Positions 1-9,253 are shown, numbered from the stretch's first letter. The stretch is DNA of 64,000 nucleotides from Rummeliibacillus pycnus (GCF_002884495.1 NZ_KZ614145.1:186001-250000); one strand, 5' to 3'. Notes: generated by a model from the letters alone, not told the origin. Made by a program: numbers and translations.

Positions 1-857
1 TTACGTTAGGCAGTATATACGCAATTGTAGCACTCGGTTTTACCCTTGTATTTGGCGTATTGGGCATTATCAATATGGCACATGGTGAAATCTTTATGGT
101 AGGTGCTTATGTAGGTGTTTTGACAACAGGTGTTTTAGGTTGGCCATTATGGTTGGGGTTCTTAGCCGCAATTCTTGTAACTGCAATCTTAGGGTATTTA
201 TTGGAGAGTCTTTCTCTTCGTCCATTACGTGGGAAAAAAGGAGTTTCTCATTTAGCGCCTTTAATAAGTACCATTGGGGTATCAATGTTTCTAGAAAATA
301 TGTCACATCAATTATTTGGCGCTGGAAACAGACCATTCCGTACACCTTTTGCAGAACTTAGTATTCAAATTGGCTCTGTTACCATCTATGCAGTTCAGAT
401 TGTGATCTTTATGATTTCCATTCTTTTAATGATGGGGCTTTCTTTCTGGCTTTCGAAAACAAAAGCAGGAAAAGCGTTGCGAGCTACAGCAGAAAACCTA
501 GAGACTGCCAGTATTCTTGGGGTCAATACGAAACGTACGATTACGATGACAGTTATTATTGCATCTGCAATGGGAGGTATTGCTGGCGTTTTAGTAGGAA
601 TGGCATTTAACTCAGTCAATCCGCAAATGGGATTATCGATTGGATTAAAGGGATTAGCCATTATTATTTTAGGTGGTATGGGAAATGTGAAAGGAGCCAT
701 GGCTGGCGGTTTAATACTTGGATTGTCAGAAACGGTCCTTGTTGCTTATGGAGACTCAGGTTATCGAGACGCAATAGCCTTTATTATGATTATTGTTATT
801 CTTCTATTAAAACCACAAGGTCTTTTTGGTTCAAAGACATCTACAGAAGGAAGGTAA
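1..857 (+). CDS. livH: branched-chain amino acid ABC transporter permease LivH (5' partial)
   Basis: Inner-membrane permease of a high-affinity branched-chain amino acid (Leu/Ile/Val) importer. The reading frame is open from base 3, so the gene starts before the window; the TTG at 60 is not the true start, because the upstream codons read as a hydrophobic helix leading into GIINMAHGE, a LivH hallmark. About 285 residues are visible, with roughly eight hydrophobic segments and the cytoplasmic loop GLKGLAIIILGGMGNVKGA typical of the family. It is followed after 4 nt by livM, with livG and livF overlapping behind it, so it belongs to one operon. The substrate-binding protein is presumably upstream. 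Exact substrate is inferred from family only. Confidence 0.93.
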   Translation, partial: TLGSIYAIVALGFTLVFGVLGIINMAHGEIFMVGAYVGVLTTGVLGWPLWLGFLAAILVTAILGYLLESLSLRPLRGKKGVSHLAPLISTIGVSMFLENMSHQLFGAGNRPFRTPFAELSIQIGSVTIYAVQIVIFMISILLMMGLSFWLSKTKAGKALRATAENLETASILGVNTKRTITMTVIIASAMGGIAGVLVGMAFNSVNPQMGLSIGLKGLAIIILGGMGNVKGAMAGGLILGLSETVLVAYGDSGYRDAIAFIMIIVILLLKPQGLFGSKTSTEGR

Positions 858-861
858 TCAT

Positions 862-1824
862 ATGTTAGCTGAACTTTTAAATCCATATCAATTACAAATA
901 GCGTCTTTCGTTCTTATTAATATTATTTTGGCGATTAGTGTATATATCACGCTTTCTTCAGGTCAATTATCCTTAGGGAGTGCGGGTTTTATGGGGATCG
1001 GTGCGTATACATCCTCATTAGTGACCATTCATTTTGAATTACCTATATTTGTAGGTGTTTTGGTTGGAGCAGCCGTAGCAGGAATTCTCGGTATTTTAAT
1101 AGGAATTCCAGCGTTAAGATTATCAGGTGTTTATCTAGCAATTGCAACACTTGGATTAGGTGAAGTTATTCGCGTTATTTTTGTAAACTGGGAATCTCTC
1201 ACAAATGGCGCAGTTGGTATTTCGAATATTCCACAAATTAGTAGAAGTATTTTGTATTTTGCAAGAGATAAAGGATTTAATCCGACAGTTCTAGGTTTAC
1301 AAAATAGCCAATTTGCAGGACTGTGTGTGTTTCTTATTTTGTTAGTGTTAACGATTTTAATTATTTGGTTTATCGCTCGTCAAAGAAAATCACGCGTAGG
1401 TAGAGCTTTTTCAGCCATTCAATTAGATGAAAAAGCAGCTGAATCAATGGGTATTAATATTACCTATTATAAAGTATTATCATTCGCACAAAGTGCAGTA
1501 TTTGCGGGACTTGCTGGTGCATTATTTGCCCATGTAATGGGGTATATATCCCCATCTGATTTTGCCTATCATCGTGCAGTTGAGATATTAATATTTACCG
1601 TATTTGGTGGTAGTGAAGTGATTACAGGATCTATTTTCGGTGCAACTTTTTTAACACTAATGCCAGAGGTATTACGATTCCTAAGTGAATATCGTTATAT
1701 CATTTACGGAGTACTGCTTGTATTATTAATGGCAATTCGCCCTCAAGGAATTATCGATATTAACGTTCTAAACTGGTTTAAAAAGTTGAAACGAGTAAAA
1801 GGGGAAGATGTTCATGGTTCTTAA
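862..1824 (+). CDS. livM: branched-chain amino acid ABC transporter permease LivM
   Basis: Second permease subunit of the Liv importer, 320 aa, polytopic. I chose the ATG at 862, preceded by GAAGGAAGG at 846-854, over an in-frame upstream GTG at 826 that lies inside livH. The N-terminal half carries LSSGQLSLGSAGFMGIGAYT, the LivM counterpart of the LivH signature, and the C-terminal part has VFGGSEVITGSIFGA and RPQGI motifs seen in the family. It partners with LivH to form the channel and with LivG/LivF for ATP-driven uptake. The stop overlaps the livG start by 11 bp, consistent with translational coupling. Confidence 0.93.
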   Translation: MLAELLNPYQLQIASFVLINIILAISVYITLSSGQLSLGSAGFMGIGAYTSSLVTIHFELPIFVGVLVGAAVAGILGILIGIPALRLSGVYLAIATLGLGEVIRVIFVNWESLTNGAVGISNIPQISRSILYFARDKGFNPTVLGLQNSQFAGLCVFLILLVLTILIIWFIARQRKSRVGRAFSAIQLDEKAAESMGINITYYKVLSFAQSAVFAGLAGALFAHVMGYISPSDFAYHRAVEILIFTVFGGSEVITGSIFGATFLTLMPEVLRFLSEYRYIIYGVLLVLLMAIRPQGIIDINVLNWFKKLKRVKGEDVHGS

Positions 1825-2587
1825 GATTCAACATGTATCTAAAAACTTTGGAGGTATTTCCGCTTTGACGGATGTTTCTTTTTCAATCAATGAAGGAGAG
1901 ATATACGGATTAATTGGCCCAAATGGTGCGGGAAAAACGACAATGTTTAATTTGATTACGAATATTTTTTCTCCTACATCTGGAGAAATCATTTTTAATG
2001 GTGAAACTATCACGGCTATAAAACCACATAAAATAACGGAAAAGGGTATTTGTCGAACGTACCAAAATATACGACTTTTCACGCAGATGTCCGCTATAGA
2101 AAATGTAATGGTTGGAGGGCATTGTCGAACTCAATCAGGAGTCATAAGAGGGGTATTACGTACAAAACTGCAACGTAGAGAGGAACAAGAGTTAAAACAA
2201 AAAGCTGAAGAATTATTGGAGTTAGTAGGATTGATAGAGTTCAAGAATGTATTGTCTGAAAACTTAGCCTATGGTCAGCAACGACGATTGGAAATTGCTC
2301 GTGCACTAGCAAGTAACCCTAAATTATTATTATTAGATGAACCTGCAGCAGGGATGAATGAAAAAGAAACTGATAGTTTATTTGACTTGATTAAAAAGGT
2401 ACAGGCAAAAGGGATTACAGTACTCATCATTGAACATGATATGCCACTAATCATGAAGTTGTGTGATCGAATCACCGTCCTGAATTTTGGGAAAAAATTA
2501 GCGGAAGGTACACCTTTAGAAATTCAAAATAATGAAGCAGTTATTGAAGCCTACCTTGGGAAAGAGGAGGAAGATGACATTGCTTAA
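1814..2587 (+). CDS. livG: branched-chain amino acid ABC transporter ATP-binding protein LivG
   Basis: Cytoplasmic ATPase of the Liv importer, 257 aa. Walker A GPNGAGKTT is at residues 35-43, the ABC signature here reads LAYGQQRRLEIARAL, and Walker B LLLLDEPAAG is followed by the H-loop IIEHDM. The AAGMN after Walker B is typical of LivG rather than LivF. Two ATGs compete: 1808 is only 1-3 nt from the GGGGAAG ribosome-binding site, whereas 1814 has normal spacing, so I chose 1814. It overlaps livM by 11 bp and livF by 14 bp. Confidence 0.93.
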   Translation: MVLKIQHVSKNFGGISALTDVSFSINEGEIYGLIGPNGAGKTTMFNLITNIFSPTSGEIIFNGETITAIKPHKITEKGICRTYQNIRLFTQMSAIENVMVGGHCRTQSGVIRGVLRTKLQRREEQELKQKAEELLELVGLIEFKNVLSENLAYGQQRRLEIARALASNPKLLLLDEPAAGMNEKETDSLFDLIKKVQAKGITVLIIEHDMPLIMKLCDRITVLNFGKKLAEGTPLEIQNNEAVIEAYLGKEEEDDIA

Positions 2588-3302
2588 AGTATCGAATGTC
2601 GAAACATTCTATGGACAAATTCAAGCATTAAAGGGAATTAGTTTAAATGTAGAAGAAGGAAAAATTGTTACGCTTCTGGGCGCAAATGGGGCAGGAAAGT
2701 CGACTACCATGAAAACAATTGTTGGCCTACTTAAGCCTAAAAAGGGTATGGTTGAATTTTTAGGTGAAAATGTAACGGGATTGCGCCCTGACCAACTACT
2801 TCGAAGAGGAATTGCTTTAGTTCCAGAGGGACGTGCCATTTTATCGAGTATGACAGTAATCGAAAACTTGGATATGGGTGCTTACCATCGAAAGGATAAG
2901 AATGTTGAGCGAGAAATAGAAGAAGTAATGGAACGTTTTCCTATATTACGTGAACGAAAGTCACAACTAGCAGGAACCCTTTCAGGTGGTCAACAACAAA
3001 TGCTCGCCATTGCCCGAGCATTATTATCAAAACCTAAACTATTATTATTAGATGAGCCATCAATGGGACTTGCACCATTGATTGTTGCTGATATTTTTAA
3101 GATTATTAAAGAAATAAAAGATGCTGGTACAACCGTTCTTCTTGTTGAACAAAATGCGAAGCAAGCATTGAAAATAGCTGATTATGGTTATGTGATGGAA
3201 ACGGGTAAGATTATTATTGAAGGTAAAGCATCTGATCTATTAGAAGACCCACGTATTGTAGAGGCTTATTTAGGGAGAAAATCTACTTCTACTTCAGCTT
3301 AA
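2574..3302 (+). CDS. livF: branched-chain amino acid ABC transporter ATP-binding protein LivF
   Basis: Second ATPase of the Liv importer, 242 aa. Walker A GANGAGKST is at residues 36-44, signature LSGGQQQMLAIARAL, Walker B LLLLDEPSMGLAP. The SMGLAP segment after Walker B is typical of LivF. The start at 2574 is set by a strong AGAGGAGGAAG ribosome-binding site; an in-frame ATG at 2532 lies well inside livG. It is the last gene of the operon and is followed by a strong hairpin terminator. Confidence 0.94.
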   Translation: MTLLKVSNVETFYGQIQALKGISLNVEEGKIVTLLGANGAGKSTTMKTIVGLLKPKKGMVEFLGENVTGLRPDQLLRRGIALVPEGRAILSSMTVIENLDMGAYHRKDKNVEREIEEVMERFPILRERKSQLAGTLSGGQQQMLAIARALLSKPKLLLLDEPSMGLAPLIVADIFKIIKEIKDAGTTVLLVEQNAKQALKIADYGYVMETGKIIIEGKASDLLEDPRIVEAYLGRKSTSTSA

Positions 3303-3334
3303 GATAGATAAATTTTGCAGATAAACAAGCTAAC

Positions 3335-3384
3335 AAAAAACACCTTTCTATTAAGGATATCGCCTAAATAGAAAGGTGTTTTCA
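3335..3384. terminator. bidirectional terminator between livF and the FAD oxidase
   Basis: Long hairpin with arms AAAACACCTTTCTATT and AATAGAAAGGTGTTTT around a short loop, A-rich on one side and T-rich on the other. It sits between convergent genes and can end both. Confidence 0.85.
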
Positions 3385-3406
3385 ATAGTTTAGATGTTGT
3401 AAAAAA

Positions 3407-4795
3407 TTATTTTACGATATCGATTAGCTTTCCTGGATTCATAATATTCTTTGGATCTAATGCTAGTTTGATTGCTTGCATCACCTCGAGTGATACTCCA
3501 TGTTCTTTTTCTTGGTACTGCATTTTACCAATTCCGACGCCATGTTCACCTGTGCAAGTGCCACCACGCTCAATTGCAAAATGAACCAAGTTTTCATTAA
3601 ATCGTTTAGCTCTTTCAACTTCTTCAGCATTCTTCAGATCAATCATCACTAATGCATGGAAATTTCCATCTCCTACATGGCCAACAACTCCACCTGGTAA
3701 ACCAACCTTTTCTAGTTCGGTACGAGCAAAAAGTACTGCATCAGCTAAATCTGTGATGGAAACACAGACATCTGTAGTCATCAGTTTTTTTCCTTTATAG
3801 CCATGGATAAAAGCGTATGCTAAGTTATGACGTGCATCCCAAAGTTTGTTACGTGCAGCAGTATCTGTTTCAAACGCGATTTCTAGACATCCATGATCAT
3901 TCATAATTTCTTTTGTGAATTCAACATCTTGTGCAAGTCCTGCTTCGTTTCCATGGAACTCTAAAAACAGTGTCGGTTTTATAGGATAATTTGTTTCACT
4001 ATAATGATTCACTTGTTCAATTGATTGTTCATCGACTAATTCAACTCTTGCAATAGGGACACCTGCCTGAAGTATCGATGTAACAGCATCTACTGCACTT
4101 TTTACGGTTGGGAATACAGCACGTGCCGCCGTTTCAAATTCTGGAATACCATATACTTGTAAGGTAAGCTCGGTGAAACAACCAAGTGTACCCTCTGAAC
4201 CAACGAAAAGACCGTTAAGATGGTAGCCAGATGAGGATTTTGCTGCCAAATTACCTGTATGAATAATCCGACCATCGGCAAGGACAACTTCTAAATCACG
4301 TACTTGATCTCGCATAATGCCATAGCGTACAGCTGTTGTACCACTTGCATTTGTAGCCGCCATACCACCAAGTGAAGCATCTGCACCAGGATCTACAGAA
4401 AAGAACAATCCATATTTTTTTAATTCTTTGTTTAATTGGGTTCTTGTTACCCCAGGTTGAACGCGAACTAGTAAATCTTCTGGTCGTATTTCGAGAATCT
4501 TGTCCATTAAAGAAAAATCGATTGTAATGCTGCTCTTTATCGGGATAATATGACCTTCTAAACTGGATCCTCTCCCAAAAGGAATAACGGCAATTTCAAA
4601 CTTGTTTGCTATTTTTAAAATATCACTTACTTCTTTTGTGGAGGATGGAAAGACAACAACATCTGGTAATCGACTTTCGTGATAAGATTCGTCTTTACTA
4701 TGTAATTCACGAACTGTTTCATTCACTGATACTTGCTCGTCAGTTAAGATATCTTTTAATGCAGATACGATCGTTTCAACTGTTAACATACTCAT
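3407..4795 (-). CDS. glcD: FAD-binding oxidase, glycolate oxidase GlcD / D-lactate dehydrogenase family
   Basis: 462-aa flavoprotein of the vanillyl-alcohol oxidase fold. The N-terminal FAD-binding_4 domain (about residues 38-215) contains VIPFGRGSSLEGH and PGADASLGGMAATNASGTTAVRYGIMRD, and the C-terminal FAD-oxidase_C domain ends in GGTCTGEHGVGIGK and the DPKNIMNPGK motif. It probably oxidises a 2-hydroxy acid such as glycolate or D-lactate. B. subtilis has the homologue GlcD (YsfC) in the same neighbourhood, paired with an iron-sulfur partner GlcF; no such partner is next to it here, so D-lactate dehydrogenase is equally possible. The start ATG at 4795 has an AGAGGCG site upstream. Confidence 0.85.
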   Translation of the reverse strand: MSMLTVETIVSALKDILTDEQVSVNETVRELHSKDESYHESRLPDVVVFPSSTKEVSDILKIANKFEIAVIPFGRGSSLEGHIIPIKSSITIDFSLMDKILEIRPEDLLVRVQPGVTRTQLNKELKKYGLFFSVDPGADASLGGMAATNASGTTAVRYGIMRDQVRDLEVVLADGRIIHTGNLAAKSSSGYHLNGLFVGSEGTLGCFTELTLQVYGIPEFETAARAVFPTVKSAVDAVTSILQAGVPIARVELVDEQSIEQVNHYSETNYPIKPTLFLEFHGNEAGLAQDVEFTKEIMNDHGCLEIAFETDTAARNKLWDARHNLAYAFIHGYKGKKLMTTDVCVSITDLADAVLFARTELEKVGLPGGVVGHVGDGNFHALVMIDLKNAEEVERAKRFNENLVHFAIERGGTCTGEHGVGIGKMQYQEKEHGVSLEVMQAIKLALDPKNIMNPGKLIDIVK

Positions 4796-4909
4796 GTTCG
4801 CCTCTTTCGTATATTTTTGAAAAATCTTTATTTTCTAATTATTATAGAACAGCAAAAGATAAATTGAAATGAAGATTTCTTTAACCTATTTTTAAATGTT
4901 ATGTTTGAT

Positions 4910-4956
4910 TGACAAAAAGTTAAGTATACATTACATTTAGTTTAGAATACTTAACA
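4910..4956 (+). promoter_or_regulatory. promoter with palindromic operator in front of the XRE regulator gene
   Basis: TTGACA at 4910-4915 and TACATT at 4933-4938 are separated by 17 bp. A 9-bp inverted repeat GTTAAGTAT (4920-4928) / ATACTTAAC (4948-4956) brackets the -10 box, the arrangement expected for autoregulation by the XRE protein encoded just downstream. Confidence 0.6.
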
Positions 4957-4973
4957 TAAAAGAAGGTGAGAAA

Positions 4974-5183
4974 ATGCTTTGTAATCGGGTGAAAGAGCTT
5001 CGAGCAAGATATGGTTTTTCGCAATCAGAGCTAGGTGCTCGTGTAAATGTCACACGACAAACGATAGGATTTATCGAAAAAGGAAGCTTTTCACCATCCA
5101 TCATATTATCTCTGAAACTTGCAAAAGAATTAAAAACGACTGTAGATGAATTATTTTGGTTAGAGGGAGATGAAAAAGAGTGA
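4974..5183 (+). CDS. small XRE-family transcriptional regulator
   Basis: 69-aa protein consisting of a single helix-turn-helix domain of the Cro/CI (XRE) type: VKELRARYGFSQSELGARVNVTRQTIGFIEKG with the recognition helix around residues 28-37. Such very short regulators (YozG-like) commonly sit next to a small membrane protein, and here the stop overlaps the next gene by 4 bp (GTGA). An inverted repeat spans its promoter, so it probably represses itself. The signal it responds to is not evident. Confidence 0.85.
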   Translation: MLCNRVKELRARYGFSQSELGARVNVTRQTIGFIEKGSFSPSIILSLKLAKELKTTVDELFWLEGDEKE

Positions 5184-5659
5184 GAAAGGATTTACGAGTT
5201 CAAATGCCGTTATGGAATATTGCAGCAATTGTTGAAATGGGGGCAATTATCATTCCCATGCTATTAAGTGATATTAGATGGTTTGATAAAGATTTAATTT
5301 TTTCCCTTAAGATGGACTATATACTCGGTTTGATTAGTTTAGGCGGAATTTTTCTTTTTGTAGTATCTTGTATTCTTCTAATATTAAAAACAATACAATT
5401 TAATAAGGAAAACCCTAATCGTAAAGTGAACATATTCTCTTTAATACCAAATGAATATATTGAAGATGATGAGATGTTCAGCCAAGTAACAAATAAAGCT
5501 ACGCGTAAAGTCTATACATTTTTAAGTGGTGCAATACCGATGCTAATAATTGTTGCTGCTTTTCTACCAAAAATTTGGATAGTAGTTTTACTAATATTGG
5601 TTGCTGTTATTCTGAATTTTATTTACTACGTAGAAATAAGAAAATACACTTTGACATAG
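5180..5659 (+). CDS. small integral membrane protein, partner of the XRE regulator
   Basis: 159-aa protein with four hydrophobic segments at about residues 14-31, 46-68, 108-127 and 130-148, separated by a charged cytoplasmic-looking loop. The start is a GTG overlapping the previous stop, so the two genes are translationally coupled. I recognise no functional motif. XRE/membrane-protein pairs of this kind are common in Firmicutes and are usually of unknown function; a role in sensing or antimicrobial response would be a guess. Confidence 0.75.
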   Translation: MRKDLRVQMPLWNIAAIVEMGAIIIPMLLSDIRWFDKDLIFSLKMDYILGLISLGGIFLFVVSCILLILKTIQFNKENPNRKVNIFSLIPNEYIEDDEMFSQVTNKATRKVYTFLSGAIPMLIIVAAFLPKIWIVVLLILVAVILNFIYYVEIRKYTLT

Positions 5660-5660
5660 A

Positions 5661-5698
5661 AAATGCATGTAGTCTCGTTCAAGGGACTACATGCATTT
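5661..5698. terminator. bidirectional terminator between the membrane protein gene and sspI
   Basis: Perfect 14-bp stem AAATGCATGTAGTC / GACTACATGCATTT with a 10-nt loop between convergent genes. Confidence 0.85.
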
Positions 5699-5699
5699 C

Positions 5700-5906
5700 T
5701 TAAGCTAATGCTTTCGATAATTCACTCATAAAATGGTCTTGTTCTTTTTGATCTGCTTGTTGCCACCATGCTTCAAAAAATACGCCAAGCCCTGGAAGTA
5801 AATGCTCTTCACCACGAGTAATTGCATCTTCCACAATATCCTTTAACTGATCCGGACTATTTCCTGATACATTTTTCTTAATGGCATCTCGAATTTGAAA
5901 ATTCAT
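5700..5906 (-). CDS. sspI: small acid-soluble spore protein SspI
   Basis: 68-aa protein beginning MNFQIRDAIKKNVSGNS and containing EDAITRGEEHLLPGLGVFFEAWW, a sequence I recognise as SspI. It is made in the forespore and packed in the spore core, and is one of the minor SASPs. The ATG at 5906 is preceded by AGGAGGG with normal spacing. Its position between ysgA-like and pheST-side genes matches B. subtilis, apart from an inserted oxidoreductase gene. I could not make out a convincing sigma-G promoter upstream. Confidence 0.93.
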   Translation of the reverse strand: MNFQIRDAIKKNVSGNSPDQLKDIVEDAITRGEEHLLPGLGVFFEAWWQQADQKEQDHFMSELSKALA

Positions 5907-6044
5907 TTGACATCCCTCCTAATGATATTTTGGTTCGCAACTCGATTGTTATACATACATTTGGTAAACTTATAAAAGAAAAGAATTTTTGAGTGTAATC
6001 ATTTTTTACTTAAAAAACTACATACGAAGGGGAAGTGTCTGAAT

Positions 6045-7025
6045 ATGAAAGCTGTCGTTTTTGAGAAGGGGAAATTGTTAGTCAAAGAAGTCGGTACACC
6101 AAAACCCAAAGCAGGAGAAGTATTGGTTGCCATCAAAGCTGCAGGGTTAAATCGCCGTGATCTCTATACACCTGGAAGATTAGGAAATAATAGTGAAGCG
6201 TTAATTCTTGGTTCAGATGCGGTAGGAGTTGTAGAAGAGCTAGGTGAAGGTGTTGCAAATTGGAAAGTTGGGGATGAAGTGATTATTAATCCTTCTCTAC
6301 GTTGGTATGAAGAGTCTGATTTTCCGCCTGAAAATTTTGAAATTTTAAGTTTACCGGATGATGGAACATTTGCCGAAAAAATTGCAATTTCTGCAGAACA
6401 ACTTGAGAAAAAACCATCTCATTTATCCGATGAAGAAGCAGCGGTAATCGGTATTTCACCATTAACGGGATATCGTGCATTATTTACAAAAGGTCAAATC
6501 CAAGCAGGTCAGACTGTCTTTATACCGGGAGCAGGTAGTGGTGTTGCAACCTTTTTAATTCAAATGGCAAAAAATGTAGGCGCTAGAGTTATTGTGTCTT
6601 CACGTTCTGAAGAGAAACGTCAGGCAGCATTGAGGATTGGTGCAGACATTGCAATAGATACAAGTAGTAATTGGCAGAAAGAACTGGAAAACGAAAAAAT
6701 TGACCTTGTTATTGAAAGTGTAGGTCGTGCTACATTTAATCGTTCTTTGGCTGTTTTGAAAAAGGGTGGTAAAATAGTGGTGTTTGGTGCAACAACTGAG
6801 GATGTTGTAGATTTTGACTTACGCCAATTCTTCTATGGTCAATTTACACTTTTAGGTACAACGATGGGAAGCCGAGAAGAATTTCGTGCATGCATCGACC
6901 ACTTAGAAAAGTATGAAATTCATCCTATAATAGATCGAAGTTATATAATGGATGATGTGCATGCTGCATTTGACTACTTAAAAGAAAATCATCAGTTTGG
7001 CAAAATTGTCTTAACGATTTCATAA
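6045..7025 (+). CDS. zinc-independent MDR-family oxidoreductase (quinone oxidoreductase / YogA-like)
   Basis: 326-aa medium-chain dehydrogenase/reductase. The N-terminal GroES-like domain (1-130) is followed by a Rossmann domain with GAGSGVATFLIQMAKNVGARVIVSSRS at about 165-190. The catalytic-zinc Cys and His-Glu of alcohol dehydrogenases are replaced (GSDAVG in place of GHE), and the structural-zinc cysteine cluster is absent, so a quinone or enoyl reductase activity is more likely than alcohol dehydrogenase. It resembles B. subtilis YogA. It lies 21 bp before the RNA methyltransferase gene and may be cotranscribed with it. Substrate unknown. Confidence 0.8.
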   Translation: MKAVVFEKGKLLVKEVGTPKPKAGEVLVAIKAAGLNRRDLYTPGRLGNNSEALILGSDAVGVVEELGEGVANWKVGDEVIINPSLRWYEESDFPPENFEILSLPDDGTFAEKIAISAEQLEKKPSHLSDEEAAVIGISPLTGYRALFTKGQIQAGQTVFIPGAGSGVATFLIQMAKNVGARVIVSSRSEEKRQAALRIGADIAIDTSSNWQKELENEKIDLVIESVGRATFNRSLAVLKKGGKIVVFGATTEDVVDFDLRQFFYGQFTLLGTTMGSREEFRACIDHLEKYEIHPIIDRSYIMDDVHAAFDYLKENHQFGKIVLTIS

Positions 7026-7046
7026 TATAAAGGCGGTAAAGAATAC

Positions 7047-7817
7047 ATGAAAAGAATCGAATCTCCACAAAATTCCCTTGTGAAGTATTGGAAAAAACTA
7101 GCTACAACACGCAAAGAACGTGATCGTTCAGGAGAATTTTTAATTGAAGGGTTTCACTTAGTTGAAGAAGCTATAAAAAATGACAGTGAAATACTTAATT
7201 TAATGGTGCGTGAAGATGTAGAGATTCCTGCAAGTTGGAACATCGATCATATTTTTGTTGTGGAGGTAACTACTCAAGTAGCAAATGAGTTTGCAGAAAC
7301 TGAACATTCACAAGGGATTTTCGCTCATGTAAAACAACCTACAGTTACTGAAGAAGAACAAAATAAATGGACAAAATTATTACTAGTTGATGCAGTTCAA
7401 GATCCAGGAAATGTGGGTACGATGATCCGTACAGCAGATGCTGCTGGTATTGATGCAGTTATACTTGGAAAAGGCTCAGCTGATCCATATAATCCTAAAA
7501 CAGTACGATCCACACAAGGTTCTATATTCCACATACCTGTTGTACGTGGTGAATTAAGTGATTGGATTGATTCATTAAAAGAAAAGAGTATACCTGTTTA
7601 CGGAACTGCTTTAGAAAATGCTGTTCTTTATAATCAAGTGAAAAAAGAGGGTAAGTTTGCACTTGTTATGGGAAATGAAGGTAGCGGAATTAATGCACAG
7701 TTATTAACCAAAACAGACGCAAATGTGATCATTCCGATTAAGGGTAAGGCAGAATCATTAAACGTGGCTGTAGCAACAGGTATTGTTCTTTATTATTTCG
7801 CAACTGGGGAAAACTAA
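7047..7817 (+). CDS. ysgA: TrmH/SpoU-family RNA 2'-O-methyltransferase YsgA
   Basis: 256-aa SPOUT methyltransferase. An N-terminal substrate-binding domain (NSLVKYWKKLATTRKERDRSGEFLIEG) is followed by the knotted SPOUT domain with motif 1 DAVQDPGNVGTMIRTADAAG, motif 2 ALVMGNEGSGI and motif 3 IPIKGKAESLNVAVATGI. These are the three TrmH motifs. The family methylates ribose 2'-OH in rRNA or tRNA using S-adenosylmethionine; the exact target here is not known. B. subtilis ysgA is also just upstream of pheST. Confidence 0.9.
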   Translation: MKRIESPQNSLVKYWKKLATTRKERDRSGEFLIEGFHLVEEAIKNDSEILNLMVREDVEIPASWNIDHIFVVEVTTQVANEFAETEHSQGIFAHVKQPTVTEEEQNKWTKLLLVDAVQDPGNVGTMIRTADAAGIDAVILGKGSADPYNPKTVRSTQGSIFHIPVVRGELSDWIDSLKEKSIPVYGTALENAVLYNQVKKEGKFALVMGNEGSGINAQLLTKTDANVIIPIKGKAESLNVAVATGIVLYYFATGEN

Positions 7818-7819
7818 AC

Positions 7820-7848
7820 TTGAAGTAACGAACTGATTTGCGTATAAT
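7820..7848 (+). promoter_or_regulatory. sigma-A promoter of pheST
   Basis: TTGAAG at 7820-7825 and a perfect TATAAT at 7843-7848 with a 17-bp spacer, directly in front of the T-box leader. Confidence 0.8.
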
Positions 7849-7855
7849 GAAAAAG

Positions 7856-8128
7856 TGTAAATAATAATATAAAATGCAATGAGCGGGAAAAGTACATTTT
7901 TTCGAACTTTTAAGGGAGTGCGCGCCATAGACTGAAAGCGTGCATATTGTGTCGATTGATGGAAGTTCACCCCGTTAGCAGCCACCGGGACCAGTAATGA
8001 TTACTGTAAAGGTGTGCCGGTGAAACGCCGTTAAGTCAATGAAGTGATTGCAAAGTATTTAATTTGCAATAACTAGGGTGGTAACGCGAATAGAACCTCG
8101 TCCCTTTTATAGGGGGCGAGTTTTTTTA
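7856..8128 (+). promoter_or_regulatory. T-box riboswitch (tRNA-Phe) of pheST
   Basis: Long structured leader upstream of pheS. The conserved T-box sequence AGGGTGGTAACGCG is at 8075-8088, and a GC-rich intrinsic terminator (stem CCTCGTCCC / GGGGGCGAG, then seven T) at 8096-8128 would be the alternative fold. The specifier is most likely TTC at 7966-7968 in GGAAGTTCACC, matching tRNA-Phe. Uncharged tRNA-Phe binding should stabilise the antiterminator and switch on pheST; this is the established mechanism for the class. Confidence 0.93.
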
Positions 8129-8209
8129 TGGTTAAAAATATATGCCGCATAAAAAGACTTAACTGTGTCACCTGATTTTTTGTTTTATTTTGGAAGGAGG
8201 ATTTTAAAA

Positions 8210-9253
8210 ATGGCAATGGTAGAGGAATTAACTCAACTAAAAGAAGAAGTTGTAGCAAAAATCGCAGCGACAGAAGATTTAAAGCAATTAAATGAAGTAC
8301 GCGTTGCATATTTAGGTAAAAAAGGTCCGATTACGGATTTATTAAAAGGAATGGGGAAACTTCCTGCAGAGGAACGTCCTAAAATGGGTGCTTTAGTCAA
8401 TGAGGTCCGTGCAGAAGTTCAACATATTCACGATGTACGCAAGTCTACATTAGAAGAAAAAGCAATCCAAGAACAATTAGAAAAAGAAGCAATTGATGTG
8501 ACATTACCAGGTCGTCCTGTGAAAGTAGGCAATGCACATCCATTAACTCGTGTCATTGAAGAAATCGAAGACTTGTTCATCTCAATGGGGTATGAAATTG
8601 CAGAAGGTCCTGAGGTAGAAAAAGACTACTACAACTTTGAAGCATTAAATTTACCAAAAGGTCACCCAGCGCGTGATATGCAAGATACTTTCTATATCTC
8701 TGAAGAAATTTTAATGCGTACTCATACATCGCCTGTACAAGCACGTACTATGGAGAAAAAACAAGGTGCATCTGTTAAAATCATTTGCCCAGGGAAAGTA
8801 TTCCGTCGCGATAATGATGATGCAACTCACTCCCATCAGTTTACTCAAATTGAAGGTTTAGTAGTTGGTGAAAATATTCGTATGAGTGACTTAAAAGGTA
8901 CATTAGACATCTTCGCGAAGAAAATGTTTGGGGAAGACCGCGAAATTCGTCTACGTCCAAGTTTCTTCCCATTCACTGAGCCTTCTGTTGAAATGGATAT
9001 TTCTTGCTTCAAGTGTGGTGGAGAAGGATGTAATGTATGTAAACATACAGGTTGGATTGAAATTCTTGGCGCTGGTATGGTGCATCCAAACGTTCTATCT
9101 ATGGCAGGTTATGATCCTAAAAAAGTGTCTGGATTTGCTTTTGGTATGGGTCCAGAACGTATCGCAATGTTGAAATATGGGGTGGATGATATCCGTCATT
9201 TCTACACAAATGATGTACGATTCTTATCACAATTCCACCGTATTGAAGAGTAA
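8210..9253 (+). CDS. pheS: phenylalanyl-tRNA synthetase alpha subunit
   Basis: 347-aa alpha chain of the alpha2beta2 enzyme that charges tRNA-Phe. An N-terminal coiled coil (about 1-85) precedes the class II catalytic core with motif 2 around [20 protein letters not shown] and motif 3 [18 protein letters not shown] short CxxC cluster ([12 protein letters not shown]) is visible before motif 3. The ATG at 8210 has a strong AAGGAGG site at 8193-8199; a more upstream in-frame ATG at 8165 lacks one. The gene is followed after 12 bp by pheT. Confidence 0.97.
   Translation: MAMVEELTQLKEEVVAKIAATEDLKQLNEVRVAYLGKKGPITDLLKGMGKLPAEERPKMGALVNEVRAEVQHIHDVRKSTLEEKAIQEQLEKEAIDVTLPGRPVKVGNAHPLTRVIEEIEDLFISMGYEIAEGPEVEKDYYNFEALNLPKGHPARDMQDTFYISEEILMRTHTSPVQARTMEKKQGASVKIICPGKVFRRDNDDATHSHQFTQIEGLVVGENIRMSDLKGTLDIFAKKMFGEDREIRLRPSFFPFTEPSVEMDISCFKCGGEGCNVCKHTGWIEILGAGMVHPNVLSMAGYDPKKVSGFAFGMGPERIAMLKYGVDDIRHFYTNDVRFLSQFHRIEE

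Noticed and set aside
5941-5990. sigma-G promoter for sspI
   Set aside because: Only a vague TATGTATAA-like -10 and no clear -35; not enough for a call although one is expected biologically.
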